Of a stretch of DNA of 64,000 nt, positions 53,052 through 64,000 are shown in pieces. Under the pieces are notes generated by a model that was given only the letters and a program-made list of their open reading frames with translations, was not told the origin of the DNA and searched no databases. Source of the DNA: Evernia prunastri (lineage: Eukaryota > Ascomycota > Lecanoromycetes > Lecanorales > Parmeliaceae). How positions within the stretch are numbered: the first letter of the stretch is position 1; each line of letters begins with the position of its first letter. Position numbers and translations under genes: made by a program. Where the stretch lies: NCBI GenBank assembly GCA_003184365.1, contig NKYR01000042.1, positions 62,001 through 126,000 on the forward strand, read 5' to 3'.

Positions 53052-56000
53052 TGCGCTCCTAGGCCCCTGCCGACATGGATGAATGCTCTACCTTCTTCAC
53101 TGATTGTGTGTGGGCGATGGGTATTTTCAAGTCCCATATACCGCATGACTTCAAGGTCAGCACTGCGGATGCCTACGTTTTGACCGACTGGGCATGTACA
53201 GCAGCATGGACGAGTCAGGAGACGAAAGTTGGATTAGCGATGTTAGCGCCTCTCATAGGGATACGAAGATTTAACCATTCAACGATATATCAGATGACAA
53301 AGGAAGAGGAAGAATTTGGGGTTCAGCTCTTTGGGACTGCGGCGACTGCTAGTCTCAATAGAGGCTATTCTAGATGGGAGTCTTGCACTCGTTGCCACGA
53401 AAGTCTCTCTGGGCTCTCCGATCAACTCGATGAACCGGAGATGCTGGAAGAATCAGCGGCTTTTGCTGGTGTCGCTTGGGTCGACTCTTGAACCCGATCC
53501 TCAGTATGCTCTTCTCGGTGAATTCCGAACGCTCTAGACTCATCTTGATGCCAGCCTCCAACCTATGGCCCCCCCAAGTTTGGGACTTCATTAGACACAT
53601 CCATCAACTCAATCAACGCAAGTGTGCACATCCTTTCGAGGTTGCAGACAGCGTAGCCCAGCCTTCTGAAAGGTCGCCAAGAGGAGTTTCTGAGCGGTGA
53701 CGCAGGAAAGGTCTGCTTGTAGTCGTCGAAGACATGGTTCGCAAGACTTGGTCACTTAGCCGCCTCGCCATCTCTTGCCTTAGACCTTCAAAATTGGTTC
53801 GCTCGGAGAGTTGGCCAGGATAGAGCTATGGAGAGAACCTGATGCGCTGGTGAATGATGCGAGATGAACCAAAGCCTGTCGAAGCGGACGGGTAGGATCG
53901 GCCAAATCTAGAGATCTCATTATCTAGCAGGAATTCTCGAGCAAGACTCATCTCAACAATCGCCCGTGTCGTGAAGCCATACGCTTATGTCCACCAGTTC
54001 AATCGCGTCATAAATCGTAAGAGCGAACGTGCACTGCAGATACCTTATGCGCGCGAGCCTCACAGTTCTTCTACATCGGTCACCGGTCCCTTCCGAGGAG
54101 GTGTATCCATGCGTCCCTCTGGATCTCTTTCGAAGTGCCGTTACCGGGGTTGTGGCTTGGATGCAGAGAGAAGGGATCTTCGGTATGAGATTAAGGATCA
54201 TGGACACGGTCGGACCCGGCAGTTGCACACAAGTGCCATGCATTATCATGGCAGCAAACATAACCATTATGTTGAGATAGATGCCCCTCCCGTCAGCGTT
54301 GCAAGACCTGAAAGTTTTGATGCGAGACCTACGGCGTTGGTAGTGAAATGATGACGACAGAAAAGCAGTGGGAAAGATCGACACCAGGTGAGATGTTGTG
54401 ATGATCTGACGCTCCTGATCGAGGAATCGCCTAAGCGGTAGGTGTTATCGACAGCGAGGCCATCGTTCATCTATCGGGAGTAGGCATCCCTCCGTCATCT
54501 TAGCATCAGCCTTATTCATCGTATGATCTGGCGAGCGTTGTCATCCCCTGGGACAACTCTCTGGTCAAGGCACTAATTGAAATAGATCTGCCACACGTCA
54601 TGGCAAACTATCATCGTGGACAGCCTGCCTGAGGTTGGGAATGCTGTTAATTTTGAAATCGGCATCATCTTCCATAAGAGCGGCGCCGTAGGCTGCTCCA
54701 CGCTATAGACTTCCGTTGCTGGGAATAAAGCAACCGGATACAGAGCAGGAACACCAGAAACCTCGATAGCACAGTCTTTGAACTTGCGCCAGCTGGGTCG
54801 GACTGGAGTAGTGAAAATGGCCCAAAAGATCTACGAGCAGGCTCTCCTCGTATTTCAAAGATACATATGCCAGCCACGTACCTTGAAGCACGAAGTCAAG
54901 TACGGCCTGAAATTGCTGCTATACAAATTAGCTAGAAAACCATGTTAGCAGCATCGAGGATGGCGGGGGCCGCGGGGCTCCTTGGGAGGCGAGAGTGGGT
55001 CTACTTGACGAGATCTGTAGTTGTTGGCCAACAATATATATGAAATGGGAACATGGAGTTGCTAGACCCTAAGGACACACCCTAGACCAAGTTTGGATGC
55101 CATCTCGCATGACCTACCTTGATACAGCGCTTTCCACGCTAGGTAGAAAGCAAGCCTCTTCCCAGAAGGAACGTGCCCGATTCCCAACGTGTCTATTCAA
55201 CACTCGCGTCTCGAGTCATAGATCCGGGGTGGGGCTGTGAAGAGAGCTAATCTCAGCAGAAGAGATCATTCATAACGTCTCAGCTACCGACACAGTCCAG
55301 CTAGCACCTATCCCTCCCGATGTGGGACTATCGGAATTCAGTTTGCCGTTGGAGGTTGAGGGCGAAAGATCATTACTGGTCTTGTCCGATACCATAGCAA
55401 GACTTCCTCAACCGCAAATTCGAGGTGTTGGTGGTACCGCTCGTCCACAGCTCACGGAAGAAAGAATGCTCAAGTGTTACAGCCAAGCGATCGACTTAGC
55501 CGAGACTCCCCTGCCTCGAATATGGCTGTTCTTGTATCAGCAGTATCCGGGCTGCTACTAAGAAGGACATGAAGAGAAAGGTATTACGTATGTCTTGTCT
55601 CAATACTTCCAGTCGCCCCGCCCTCTTACTTCCTCCATAAAAATGAGAAAAGCAAAGCACCATATCACCTTCGCATTACCAACCTATCCACAAAGGTCCA
55701 ACGACCGAACCGATCCAAGACACTACTGCCATAGCAGCGTCCACCCTTCACAACAGTCGATCGTTCTCGAGTACGCTACATAACGAGGCAGCGGGAACCA
55801 ACGCGCTCCACACCCGCCAAATTTCAAGACTCGTGCAATACCCCTTCTACACAATAGATGTGGCGCAGAGTCCCGTCCAAGATCTATAAGAGGAGTAAGT
55901 ACGTCGACTACTCGAAGCAGGTTGTATAACCCTGATGGAAGGACAGGCAGACTGCGGAGGGAGGGGTTTCTGGTGCAGGATGGGGAGCTGACGATGGCCG

Positions 56001-59000
56001 TCGAGTCGCGCTGTTGAGGTTAACTGGAGGACGCTCGGGTCGGGTAGCGACCAGGGTGCGGCAGGCAAGATGCTTTCAGCTGTCCCAGTTACCGGGATAT
56101 TGATTGCTGAGGGTAGTCACTGGACTAGCTTCGATACAGCACCGTTTATGCCGTCGCTGTCATTCATGCTGATACCTGCGCTCGCTTCCTTCTGCTCTCT
56201 CCCTTCAAAGTCTCATTTGTCTTGTCTTTTCACGCAGCCTCGATCTCCGCGACCAAGAATCAGTCCGGTTCCTCTAGGGCCCTACACTTCCCCCTTCTCT
56301 CTCCCGAGTCCTCACAGCATAAGTATCCCATACCGTAAATCCATCCATCGTATCCACCGCGTGACTCAGCCCAGCGTCGCACTCTCCAACAAGCCTTCCA
56401 GCACGCCATTGATATTCTTAATGTGTTCAGTGAGCCACTCTAGAGCAGAAAAGCGAAGACATACATGAGCCGTCTTATCATGAGTTCTCCTTCTGCAAAT
56501 GCTGGCATGTCACCGAGAGCGGAGTGGTATGTGTGTTGTGTTTGTAGCGGGCTGGATATGTAGGAATTCGAGAAGGGTGCGGGAGGAATGGGGAGGGGGA
56601 GCTTGATTGCGAAGACGACATGGCGGTCCGTGCCAGGCGTTGTTGCGGAGAATGCTAGGGATGGATACTGGGTGGGTAGTGGCTCTGTCTTGGACGAGTG
56701 CGGCTCTTTGGTTCAGGATGGACTAATAGGGATGGTCGTGCGGATGGACGTTAGGGTTGGAAGGTGTTCCCGTGATTGCTGAAACGGTCTCGTGAAAGTA
56801 TGACGCGGCAGGCTGGATGGGAGGATGATGAAGAGGCAAGTTTGAGAAAAGGGTTTCCGTCGGTAGGTGTCTTCTTGGAGATCGCTGCCCTCCTACTATA
56901 GTGTACTTGGGATGAAGTGAGGATCAACTCATTGTCCTGGTGGTATTCACGAATGAGGAGTGAACAGGCAAGCAAGTCCATGGTCGCGATCAATCAAGGC
57001 GAGCGATAGGCGTGCAGTTTGTCAATGAGCGTCTCGAGAAGTGTAGCAGTTATATTCTCTGCCCCAGTAGGGGTAATTGTACCACCTCACTTGCAGACCT
57101 TAACTGCGTCTAGTGACTGTAGCAGAATCGCCATTCACGAGAACGTGCTTTGCCTCGAGCCCAGCTGCTTCTCCATGCAAGCCTAAGAGTACCTGAAACT
57201 TGGGCGTGAAGATCAGCCGACATGTAGAACCACCTAGATGGGCAGATACCCAGTAAAACACCTTTCTCGACTTCTGACCCTCACAGACCATACAATCGCA
57301 GGAGCCGTTTTGATAGATCGCCACCTAAAGAAACATGTTTGACCCCTGTCTATACGCTCCGCTTCGATGAAATCGATGATTCTTTCATTGAGCTGCGTCG
57401 TGTACGCTAGAGATCAATCGCTAACCGGCGGCATGGAAACTTTCCGTCAACTTCTCGGTGTAGAATGCTCAGAGAACCACCTCTGCTTTTATTCGCTGGC
57501 TAGACTGTGCTAGCGAGTATGATCTAGCGGGCCGAAATTGGGCTGGTAAATCTGCCGCCAAGTAATTGCAGGATGGTGTCGTCGGCTAGTACATGCTCGA
57601 GCGAGAAACGTTCTCCTTTCAGCTAGGATAGATTGTGGGCTATCCTACCGTGGGCTTAGCGAATGGAGCAGCTTCGCAGGTATTCGTGACAACAATTCCG
57701 TTCTCAGGGGGTACGATAGGATGCAACTTGGGCCGAGAATACCGCCTGAGATAGTTATCCCAGCAAGCCGAGCCGTGTTTTGTAGCCACGGTATCGCAAA
57801 TTAAGTTTGAGTCAAACTTCGACATGCAGCCATTGCCTCAGGATGGAGCAAGTCTCTATCCTTGCCGCTTCTGAGCATATTCATAGACCCTGCCGAGCGC
57901 CCCTCTAATGATTATCTTGCATGATTGGGTGTCAATCCGATCGTGGTGAAACGCAGCATGCACGGCGAAATCTGCCATGGGCCATTAGAAAGTGGAGGCG
58001 ACTGACACATCATTTTTGAACTCTGTAAATATTCAATTTGGGGATGCACGGCGAATGGTGGCGAATTTATGAGTGGCTAACATTATCGTGCATTGTCTTG
58101 TATCACGAATTTGAGGCTTGCCGTGGGGGTCGTTGTGATAGCAGATCTCTTGGGCTTTGATCAGACACTTAGTATATGGACGTCGAGATCGCGGTTCTGC
58201 CGTCTGCGGCAAAGGGACAAAGGCTTTATCTGTGTGTGACTGCGGTTCGGACTTCGTTGCGTAGAATCTTGAAATGAAAACATGGTCCACAGTCTATGCT
58301 ATGTTGTGAAACATCGCACTCAAGAACTTGAAGGGGGCCATAGCTAACGCTGAAAACTTGTCGATGTGATGGTGCTGCATACAGTTGGCGCACATTCAAG
58401 GCGTTCAGTAGCAGAGAAAAAGAAATTGCCACAAACACCTGGTGCCACGAGAAAATCTCCTTCACCCTTTCGTATTTGTCAGCTGCTTAGTCTTCTGCTA
58501 TCGCCACAGGTACTGAACGGTTCTTTGCCAATACAGGACGATAAAAAGAATGAACGCTCCGGATGACAGGGTTAACATGCTGCAAGTTCGGAGAGCCCTG
58601 ATATTGATTGGAGATACTCGTATGGTGAAAAGAAACAACCTAAACCACATTGAATCTAGTCTACTGCACTGTGATGTTATTACTTTTTCTCTCCCGCCTT
58701 ATTTTCGCCGGCCTGTCTGTCTCATCGACTAGAATTGATTTTCATCTTGCCCCGATTTTTTCTATTCTTTTCTATTCTTTTTTTCTTCCTAACCTTTTCG
58801 CTCGCTCCTATAGGTTTGCTCACCTCGATCTACCGCGAAGACCTACATCATGTCTACTTCTGCGGCCTGGCCAGCATCTGCGGACTTTGAATCTTCAGCC
58901 TATCATGCCGTTAACCGATCCCGCTCTTTCGGAGATGAGCGTTGATCCTTTTCGCCTGCTCCCTCCCAGTAGCCTGGGTCAAATACCGGTGAAGGATTTC

Positions 59001-62000
59001 CCCAAACATGTTCGCAGAATGGTGGGGCGTGCTGACCATCACGTAATAATTCTTCTTCCAATATCCCCCCATCTTCCAAGCTAGTCTTCTTCATTTTATG
59101 CAGAAACCGCATTCTTAGAATCCTTGCCATTAATCCCTGCCAATCACCTATTTCATTCTATCACATATCATCACATGTGATCCTTTCCTCTTTTATGCAA
59201 ACAGGCTTCCCGCTCTAGGCCACACTTCGGCCGTTCGTCATCTACCAGGTGCTTCATCCTTTCGCTAGCATTCCGTCGTCTCAGTTTCAAGAGTGCAGAT
59301 CCAATATGTACGTGGACAGCAAAGGAATTCCCACAGGGCTAGCATATGGGCTTTGGGAGGCTGCATCGTAGCCTGAGGAAGTGGCCCGGAGACCCTGCGC
59401 AGCCTAACTCCCATAGAAACATTCATGCATCCTTCATTCGCAGCTCCTGATGATTCGGACTCTCACGAGATAGCCTTCAATCCTAGATCACCGTGGACCG
59501 GGAGAGGGGCTCGCCGAAGCGGGCAAACTAGCGTCAGATCGTCTCAATCATAGGCCGTTCACGCTTATCGAGCCTTCTCTCACCTTCGCTATCGTTCCCC
59601 ACGCTAATTCGGGCATGGGCACAGAGATCAATCAGGGACAGGCTGAAAGAGAAGAGAACGGAGAAGAGGAGGTAGCGTTACAGATGTCATCTATAACATG
59701 TGCTAACTAATTCAAGATAAGAAGAGCGCCAGCAAAAGACAAGGACTCTCTATTCCTCATCGCAACTATTCGATCTAGGCTTAGTTGATTTGAATGGTAC
59801 GTCACCCTGTTAAATGCCAAGACTCCCACGCTCGTGCAGATCAGTACTCCAAGGCATGCTTTGTATTCAGCTTGATCTAGAATGACGCTACCGAGTCATG
59901 AAAATACTATCTCAAATCCATTTTGCAGTTTGACGTTACGTGTCTAAGTCTAGACTTGTTGTCTTCGTCCCATCCTGAGCCTACACATCAGACCGCCAGA
60001 CTGGAAACCCATATGATGAGTTGGGACTTCTTGCATCATGCTGGGACGTCTAGCTTGGTTGGAATGTTCTGGGGAACCTGTTCCGAAGATGGGAATAGAA
60101 AAATAGCATCTCAAAGCATTCCTGTTGTCTGATTTGGAATCACAATGTTTTATGCACGCTTTGTACGAAGGTTCTCTCGCTCCATGGCCGATCAAGCCAA
60201 TTTGCGGCTGAAGCTACTGAGCCGAAGATCCCGGCGTGATAAGTAGGTCCCCGAAAAAGTCAAAGATGAAGCTGTAAAGGTTGCTGGGGTGAAGTTTCTG
60301 GAGACTCATCGTTTTCGGCCCTTGTTTGGGGCCGGTGACTGAGAGAGTTCCGTGGGTAAGATTCAGGATATGAAAATCATATTTACGAGTAAACTATGCG
60401 TCTAGGTATGTCGTACTGCTTGATTTGTTATGAAAACTAGCTCTCATACAGGGGAACTTGCTGAAAGTAACCCGCAAGGGTCTGCTCCCTCTGAGCTCAA
60501 CCTGGCTCGAGCGACGACACCATCCAAAAGGGCGCATTTTCCACGACACCAGCACCACTTCCGGAGGTGCGTACCCAACCTTTCAAACACGCTCCAAGAC
60601 AGCGGTGAGATCATGATCTCCCTCGCTCTAAGTCTGATTCCGTGCTAAACACTGTTCGTAAACACCAAATACTCACGGAATTAACTGCAAGCGACCGATA
60701 CCCATACTCTCACATCAGTGGTTGTGTGAAGTACTCATAAATACTAAGAACCACCTTCACGGAAGACACAATGCTGTGAGAGTGGTCTCTAAGTCGGCCT
60801 TTAACATGGTGTGCAAGCGCACCTGCGAGACCGGTAAACTCGCCTACACGAATGCGCTTGTGTCATCATTGTGTGATTTTTCTGCAGTACTAACGGGTTC
60901 ACACGTGCTGGTGAGGTCAAGATGGATGATTCAGGCTAACGAGCTTGGTTGCTGGCGAGATGACAGATATGCCCTCTTAAACCAAGAATGGGTGTCGACA
61001 TGATCCTCCCTTCCTTTCTGTGGATTATGATGACAACCCTCTTGCAGATGATGGGCAGGCGATGACGACAAACTTCTGAGAAAAGGCATTTCCAACATAC
61101 AACATAGTGAAAGAATGTTGGCTCGATCAGTGCAAGAAAGCCTGTGTTGGAAGAGCTGGTGATGCGGAATGCTTGTCAATAGTTTTCTCCAACGTAGATC
61201 GATCATGAGGTCAAAAGCTTACAGATTTGACAATGAAGTGCATGCCTACTCTTGTTAGTGAATCCTCTAGGCTCCTATATACTGTGTCCTCGAACGGGAG
61301 AAAGTTGAACAATCGATGAAACGGGAATGGAAGAAAGTTGTCCTCGGCATCCTCTTACCCAGAGCGATGATCTCTTCTCACATAGCACGTGCCAAGTCGC
61401 TGACCGCCAAGTATCCGGAAACTTCTTGCCAGCTTCTGCATGAACTCAGCAAAGCAAGCCCACAACCAACTTCGCCGACTTACCGATGTATAAAAATAGG
61501 GATGAAACGAAGATTTATTGGTATCTTCTACACGGCTGACGGCTGACGGTCCGTCCTGAGACTCATCATCACTGGTTAGTCACATTAGTATAAGATGCTG
61601 ACTAACATTTAGCTGGAAAGCTGCAAAGAGAACCACCAATCGTTCTAGCCAATACCTTGTGGAGACTGAACAAGGGATGATTCGGGAGTAGAATGTAAGG
61701 AACCAGCGACATCCGCTAGACTAACCTCGGCTAGCGCCAACTAGTCTTTCTCCTTTCCTATCCCTTTTGCTCTACTCCCCTTTTTATTACACACTCTCCG
61801 TAAAGTATGTTCGGCATTACCAGCCCGCGATGAAATCCGAAAAACGATGACTATAAAATTCTTCTGATACCGATGCCGAAGAAACATGATGAACCTGCCC
61901 TTGAGGTGCAGGAGTTTAGACGACCATGCATGACATAAACACGCATCGGAGACGCCTCACTGGGGTTGAATTCTTCTAGAAAATCCTCAGCCTCAAATGC

Positions 62001-63485
62001 AACTTTCGGGCGCATGCATGAACTCAATGCTTCAAAAAGCGGTCAGCCCCGATGCACGACGTGCATAAGGCACAACGAGGGGTAAGAACAAAAAAAGAAA
62101 GATGAATTTCACTCTTAGTCTCTTGGAAGCTTGAGTATCAAGGACTTTTTTTTGATTCGTACGCATATATATTAAACGCCAAAGCGCAGAGATGCGATTG
62201 GCTGGCTCGGGGTATCTGCCACGTGTAGTAAGAAAAACAGGCAACTCCACTTTGGCATGCCCCAAAAATGCAAGATTCTTCCTTGCGATCGATTGCGATT
62301 GGTAGAGATCTTTGTGACTTGACAGCTATTCTTCCAACTGGGAGCTACTACAAAGATGAACAAAAACTCACATCGCCAGGAGGTCTCATCCGACTGAAGG
62401 CTGAAAGATACCGGAGCACTTGAGCAGCACAACGAGGGTCCAGGGGTAAAATGCAAAAAAGTCCTCTTGTCTGGGTTTAGGGGGGAAGATGATACATAGA
62501 AGCCAATCTAATCTTAAGGCCGTAAGGTATTTTCTGTTTCCTGGATTCCTGGTCTATTGGAACCAGATTAGATTGTGAGGGAGCGGTGAAGGATTTGTAA
62601 AGGGGGTTTCGGGAAAAAACAATCTTCTCACTCTAAGGTACTTACGAGTACTCCGCTGATATGATAGGCGCGTTACGCCTCGTTTAAGGCGGGAGCTTAC
62701 CTTATCAATCAAATCCGTAGGGTACAATACTGAATCCTACCAGTCAGCCTTATCCGACCCTTCCCCTCCCCCTTTCCCCCAACTATTCGAGCAAGCAAGA
62801 GGCACTTTCTCACTCACTACTCACACCTTCTTTGCATCCTGCATAATCGAAACCCTTTCTCCCCATTCTCCAGTCTCCAATAACAAAACGCCTTCCTGCA
62901 AGAAGATGACCTATGACTCCTTTATCTCTCATACTAAATGTATACCGCTCGACGTGGCACACTATAGTATGGAGAGGGGAATGCCTCAGGCTCCTGTAAG
63001 TATCAAGCTACATACTGAAGCTAAATAAAATACGGGACCATGCTATAAACAAGGCAATGATTGGATATTCTGGCGTTTCATGATACGATGACATTTCAAA
63101 TCGTCGAAATCCATGCCGAAAGGAATTCTCCGACTGGATACTCTCACGCCTCGGCTCGAGCTCTCCGAGAGTCACGAGTAACGGTCATGCACCCCTACGC
63201 CACTATGCATGCAGAGTACCATTGGACTAGCTTGGTGGGGGGGGGGAAGGCAGGAACATTGATTGGCACTTGACAAACCGAGGATGGCCATAGTCAGTGC
63301 TTAGGGTTTTAGGGTCAAGCGTAAGCCTGACGCACATGAGTGCTTGAAGCGACACAGCCTTCTCGAAATGGTTCAGCTTGCGAATTACATAAAACTCTCC
63401 CTCTCTCAGGTCTTACTTGTGGTCTTCATATACGACACAAAAGATTCTTACGATTGATCAGAAATCAAGACATCCTCGCAAGATC
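53052..63485. other. Ten-kilobase gene-poor region
   Basis: I could not support any intact gene here. The longest frames (53075..53491 plus, 53953..54384 minus, 56070..56468 plus, 58650..59084 plus) are motif-free, and several overlap each other on opposite strands. The frame at 55322..55561, with open reading upstream to about 55295 (APIPPDVGLSEFSLPL), looks somewhat protein-like but cannot be tied to a family. Stretches of simple CT-rich text occur near 58690..58800 and 62740..62880. A short TTAGGG-like pair lies at 63302..63316. Pieces may be decayed genes or transposons too diverged to read. The right end contains the promoter of the Zn2Cys6 gene. Confidence 0.4.
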
Positions 63486-64000
63486 ATGCCCTCCACGAAG
63501 CCTTCTAACAGGGCTCGCCCTGCGGCCTCGGACACCCCGAACAGCCCTCACACCGATGACAACCAGGGTCATCGGAGAGGAAGAGCCATCAGATCATGCC
63601 TGGAATGCCGCCGCCGGAAAATGCGATGCAATCGATCACGGCCGTGCCAAAATTGCAACCGGTTCTGCAGGGACTGCGTCTATCTTCCGTTCCCAGACTG
63701 GCCGTCGGGTGCGTCAATCAACGTAAAAGCGGAAAACAGCTCACGAAGTCCGGAGCAAGGTGTCGGCCGAGCTATTCCACCATACGCCCCCACTCAGCGT
63801 CCCGGTCTGGTCCAAACATCTCCCTTCACCAACAATGGCCATGGCTTTGATCCAGATACATTGGCCCATCACGACGGCTTATACGACAGCGATATCGATG
63901 ACCAGCCCTTGGAAGTGGGCTTGCAGATCGGCAGACTTAACATCACGGAAAACCTGAATGGTGTCTTCAGGCCTCAGGTCGCCAGTCAAGTGAGCATATC
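63486..64000 (+). CDS. Zn(II)2Cys6 transcription factor, N-terminal part (runs off the right edge)
   Basis: Fungal binuclear-cluster regulator. The ATG at 63486 opens MPSTKPSNRARP, and by about residue 38 the DNA-binding cluster begins: CLECRRRKMRC, then CQNCNRFCRDC. The six-cysteine spacing is CX2CX6CX5CX2CX6C, with one additional Cys inside the last loop. A Ser/Pro-rich linker follows, then EVGLQIGRLNITENLNGVFRP, the short block often found at the start of the fungal-specific regulatory region. The frame has no stop through the end of the window (171 codons seen). It lies beyond the gene-poor zone and about 11.6 kb from the transesterase, so a link to that trio cannot be claimed. Confidence 0.85.
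   Translation, partial: MPSTKPSNRARPAASDTPNSPHTDDNQGHRRGRAIRSCLECRRRKMRCNRSRPCQNCNRFCRDCVYLPFPDWPSGASINVKAENSSRSPEQGVGRAIPPYAPTQRPGLVQTSPFTNNGHGFDPDTLAHHDGLYDSDIDDQPLEVGLQIGRLNITENLNGVFRPQVASQVSI

Noticed and set aside
53075..53491. 138-codon plus-strand frame as a hypothetical gene
   Set aside because: It starts with ATG and is reasonably composed, but it shows no family likeness, lies next to an antisense flavoprotein relic and has no supporting context.
58226..58465. Possible small secreted protein (minus) with a signal-like N-terminus
   Set aside because: The frame begins with GTG and has no ATG before the hydrophobic part, and no convincing splice connects it to the cysteine-containing frame downstream.
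1..64000. CRISPR arrays, bacterial operons or phage elements
   Set aside because: The window is clearly eukaryotic (spliced genes, fungal families). No regularly spaced repeat arrays were seen.

Overview
The window looks like nuclear DNA of a filamentous ascomycete (Pezizomycotina; a dothideomycete is my best guess, from gene content only). Reasons: protein genes are split by many short introns (about 44 to 200 nt, most 47 to 66 nt) with GT(A/G)AGN-type donors. The families present are typical of such fungi: a PTH11/rhodopsin-like membrane protein, a CYP52-type P450, a LovD-type transesterase, a Zn2Cys6 factor, an NB-ARC/TPR (NLR-like) relic and a piggyBac-type transposon with C-to-T style damage.

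Layout. The first 24 kb is gene-dense and mostly housekeeping: the start of TCTP/TMA19 (minus), sphinganine C4-hydroxylase SUR2, a low-complexity hypothetical (minus), a bZIP factor, and a two-domain MoaA-MoaC molybdopterin-precursor gene (cnxABC type). Then come a broken NLR-like gene, a protein of six cold-shock domains and a seven-helix PTH11-like protein. From 24 to 32 kb lie a long disordered membrane-anchored protein (minus) and two head-to-head F-box genes. At 34 to 40 kb a secreted GH16 glucanase and a metallophosphoesterase flank a piggyBac-like element. That element is represented by overlapping contig ends joined through single N bases, and it has landed in the last codons of the phosphoesterase. 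At 40 to 44.3 kb are a small membrane or secreted protein and two tandem mitochondrial-type RF-1-domain genes, both on the minus strand.

From 45.3 to 51.8 kb is a compact trio: a CYP52-like P450 (minus), a BAHD-type acyltransferase (plus) and a beta-lactamase-fold transesterase (plus). The first two share a 1.1 kb divergent promoter that carries palindromes. Together they could hydroxylate, acylate and trans-esterify a lipid or polyketide-like substrate; this is inference from families and adjacency. From about 51.9 to 63.4 kb I see almost no genes, only a decayed flavin-monooxygenase fragment. The window ends inside the 5' part of a Zn2Cys6 transcription factor.

The most unusual items are the MoaA double-glycine stop codon lying inside a splice donor region, the cold-shock gene whose introns recur at the same place in different repeats, the perfect 29-bp inverted repeat upstream of the MoaA-MoaC gene, the N-joined transposon, and the tandem RF-1 pair without an obvious GGQ motif. 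Gene models were spliced by eye from reading-frame continuity and family conservation, so exon limits are inferences.
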